Positions 62,701 through 64,000 of a stretch of DNA of 64,000 nucleotides are shown one piece after another. Location: contig CAZERC010000001.1 in assembly GCA_964515395.1 (NCBI GenBank), positions 62,001-126,000 of the forward strand. Direction: 5' to 3'. The stretch's first letter is position 1, and each line of letters begins with the position of its first letter. This DNA is from UBA1876 sp964515395. GTDB taxonomy: Bacteria > Synergistota > Synergistia > Synergistales > Thermovirgaceae. Under the pieces are notes generated by a model. That model was given only the letters and a program-made list of their open reading frames with translations, was not told the origin of the DNA and did no database searches. A program made the position numbers and the translations under genes.

Positions 62701-64000
62701 CGGAGAAAGAAGGTTCTTCGCCGAAAGCATGATTATCTGCGCTTCGACCCTTGCCTCGATGGAAAGCGGCACGTGCACGGCCATCTGGTCACCATCGAAG
62801 TCCGCATTGAATGCCGAACAGACCAAAGGATGGAGTCGTATGGCCTTTCCTTCCATCAGGACAGGCTCGAAAGCCTGGATCCCCAGTCTGTGAAGGGTGG
62901 GGGCACGGTTCAACAGGACGGAATGTCCCTGGATGACCTCTTCGAGAATGCCCCAGACATCCTCTCGCCCACGCTCGATAACCCGTTTTGCGCTTTTCAC
63001 ATTCGGTGCAAGTCCTCGTTCTACAAGTTTTTCGATGACGAAGGGCTTGAAAAGCTCCAGGGCCATCTGCTTCGGCAAACCACACTGGTGAAGCTTCAGG
63101 TTCGGGCCGATGACGATGACTGATCTCCCTGAATAATCCACCCGTTTGCCGAGGAGGTTCTGCCGGAATCGTCCCTTCTTGCCTCGCAAAAGGTCCGTAA
63201 GGCTCTTGAGAGGCCTGTTGCCGGCACCAAGGACGGCCTTGCCCATCCTGCCGTTGTCCACCAGGGCATCGACCGATTCCTGCAGCATCCGTTTTTCGTT
63301 GCGGATGATGATCTCGGGGGCCCGCAGTTCCTGGAGTTTTTTCAACCTGTTGTTCCGGTTGATGACACGCCGGTACAGGTCGTTCAGGTCTGACGTGGCG
63401 AAGCGGCCGCCGTCAAGCTGCACCATGGGGCGAAGCTCCGGCGGAATGACCGGCAAAACTTCCAGTACCATCCATTCCGGCTTACTGTCGCTCTTGCGGA
63501 AATCCTCGGCGACCTGAAGCCTCTTGATGAGCTTCCGCTTTTTCTGTCCCGTCGTCTCGGCGATTTCCTCGCGCAGTGAAGCGCTGAGCTCCTCAAGGTC
63601 GATGGTCTTCAGGAGAGAGACGACGCCCTCGGCGCCGATTCCTGCGTCGAATTCCTTGTCGTAAGCCGTACAGAGTTCCTGCTCCCGTTCGAGAATGATG
63701 GATCCTGTCTCGAAGGGCGAATTGCCTCCGTTGACGACAATGTAGCAGGGATCCTCTATGGTTACGGTTTCAGGCTGAACGGCGAATCTCCCGGGATATT
63801 TCTGGTAAAACAACTGATATTCACTGGAGGAAATGACATCCCCTTTGGCGAAGGGAAGATGCGATACGGCCGTCACGACAAAGCCTTCCTGGTTGCCGGT
63901 CATGGCGCGCTCCGTTTGGGGGGCTTTCCCCTCCTTCTTCAGGGTATCCAGTTCGGAACGTGAAAGAATCAGGCCTTCCTCATACCGGCCGTCTTCGGAC
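59701..64000 (-). CDS. rpoC: RNA polymerase beta' subunit, 5' end outside the window
   Basis: Catalytic subunit of RNA polymerase. About 1432 residues are visible, and the open frame runs off the right edge, so the N-terminal zinc finger and roughly the first 200 residues are missing. The active-site loop with three Asp, FNADFDGDQMAVHVPLS, is near 62800. The second zinc site is within CFLQNGVCQKCYG, followed by GETVGVVAAQSIGEPGTQLT of the bridge and trigger region. The C-terminus reads KVEIMPSDGEMETERTAAEP. An internal ATG at 63903 is not the start. Confidence 0.98.
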   Translation of the reverse strand, partial: SEDGRYEEGLILSRSELDTLKKEGKAPQTERAMTGNQEGFVVTAVSHLPFAKGDVISSSEYQLFYQKYPGRFAVQPETVTIEDPCYIVVNGGNSPFETGSIILEREQELCTAYDKEFDAGIGAEGVVSLLKTIDLEELSASLREEIAETTGQKKRKLIKRLQVAEDFRKSDSKPEWMVLEVLPVIPPELRPMVQLDGGRFATSDLNDLYRRVINRNNRLKKLQELRAPEIIIRNEKRMLQESVDALVDNGRMGKAVLGAGNRPLKSLTDLLRGKKGRFRQNLLGKRVDYSGRSVIVIGPNLKLHQCGLPKQMALELFKPFVIEKLVERGLAPNVKSAKRVIERGREDVWGILEEVIQGHSVLLNRAPTLHRLGIQAFEPVLMEGKAIRLHPLVCSAFNADFDGDQMAVHVPLSIEARVEAQIIMLSAKNLLSPASGKAVVTPTQDIVLGMHYLTGMRDGMKGEGASFAEIDEVLSALDHGAVHVNSKIQLKVKGEWIETSPGRALFNSVIPEELRYINKQMNKKTLGLLIDTAYDRVGREKLVGTLDAIKSLGYHWATVSGLSLGLKYLLIPPKKKNIVETTMEHEKELSSQYEMGILTEDEYLRQKETLWSEASREVADSILENMDEANPLRMMVESGARGSKSQIAQMAGIRGLMADPSGRIIDYPISSNFREGLNMLEYFISTHGARKGLADTALRTAKSGYLTRRLVDVAQDLIVTAEDCGTDQGICIRPLKQDDKIVIHLSERIAGRTVLEDVRHPETGELIIKGGKVITNDIASRIESAGLEEVWVRSPMTCFLQNGVCQKCYGTDLSSRQPIAIGETVGVVAAQSIGEPGTQLTMRTFHTGGVRLTGEDITQGLPRIEQLFEVRRPKKVALLAYKEGVVTEIREMEGKRKVFVTSTDEGGNEQKISYNVPASQNLLVEEGQRIEKGEALTEGYPDPQQILEVSGLEAVQHYLVDNIQAVYRSQGVSINNKHIEVILRKVAPVNRVRIAEEGDSSFVANELVWYRDFEKEVEKIRSENNRYLEEAITKISGKVLKDIHGQGNLENALPFKGEKLDERSIRQILRPGTGVSEIMLVDDEGQLRLILGEASFRREMEGLELIESVDVEDGKTIEAGSVLTMGQLMLVTKSAPIDIWVRDLDVLESLEGKAYLAEDVYDGDEKIADKDQLITAETAENLRLLNIHQIKVWRTPETVTIPDAMQKMLIDKVWGRPLSKAIDADGNEVSDISHMVDGRVVRGLVEGDLTAVEIEGQIHTRDTILHEVLTDVAYGKVLLEDITDRKMNVVATAGREVNHQVLDAIVEADPDELVVRPISTQSETKNLVHRVSFVRRLREEPIWKPVIHGITKAALATDSFLSAASFQQTAQVLAGAAVRGDFDDLKGLKENVIIGHLIPAGTGLDEYRKVEIMPSDGEMETERTAAEPVVDV

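Overview
The window is a gene-dense stretch of one bacterial chromosome with no mobile element, no CRISPR array and no rRNA or tRNA gene that I could see. The mix of features points to a diderm, anaerobic bacterium of moderately high GC, most likely Synergistota. An OmpH/Skp-like periplasmic chaperone implies an outer membrane. Firmicutes-like traits sit beside it: zinc-binding S4, S14, L24 and L36, a KOW-domain gene between map and infA, an L7Ae-like gene between rpoC and rpsL, and ECF transporter genes after rplQ. A sodium-coupled amino-acid transporter with a MetS-type microprotein and an L-lysine 6-aminotransferase fit an amino-acid-fermenting life. The phylum is inferred from gene content, not tested.

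Left part (1-34.8 kb): a mosaic of small housekeeping units. These are thrS (cut by the left edge); an SNF transporter plus a 33-residue MetS-like partner; rpsO-pnp-dut; an OmpR-type two-component pair; a DegP protease and a DUF62 SAM hydrolase; a MagIII-like glycosylase; the rpmH-rnpA-yidD-yidC-jag operon; a PrsW-like protease with a DinG-type helicase; rpsT; leuS-holA; radA-nfeD-slipin; an SSS symporter; a DUF355 protein; a HAD phosphatase; ompH; a DUF3343 gene; the DUF3084-zinc ribbon-GNAT-metK-comFC series; and lat.

Right part (34.8-64 kb): about 29 kb read entirely on the minus strand. It runs from rpoC (cut by the right edge) through an L7Ae-like gene, rpsL, rpsG, fusA, tuf, the full S10-spc-alpha ribosomal series with secY, adk, map, infA, rpoA and rplQ, then ecfA1-ecfA2-ecfT-truA, and on to mreB and a YkgJ-family gene. 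Genes are packed with 4-nt stop/start overlaps, and many start with GTG or TTG.

Compaction is the main theme. Terminators lie inside the 3' ends of neighbouring coding regions, promoters overlap the ends of upstream genes, and rpmH lies inside an open extension of the rnpA frame, recalling the nested arrangement known from Thermus. Starts were chosen from Shine-Dalgarno spacing and family N-termini. Promoters and RNA structures were found by eye.
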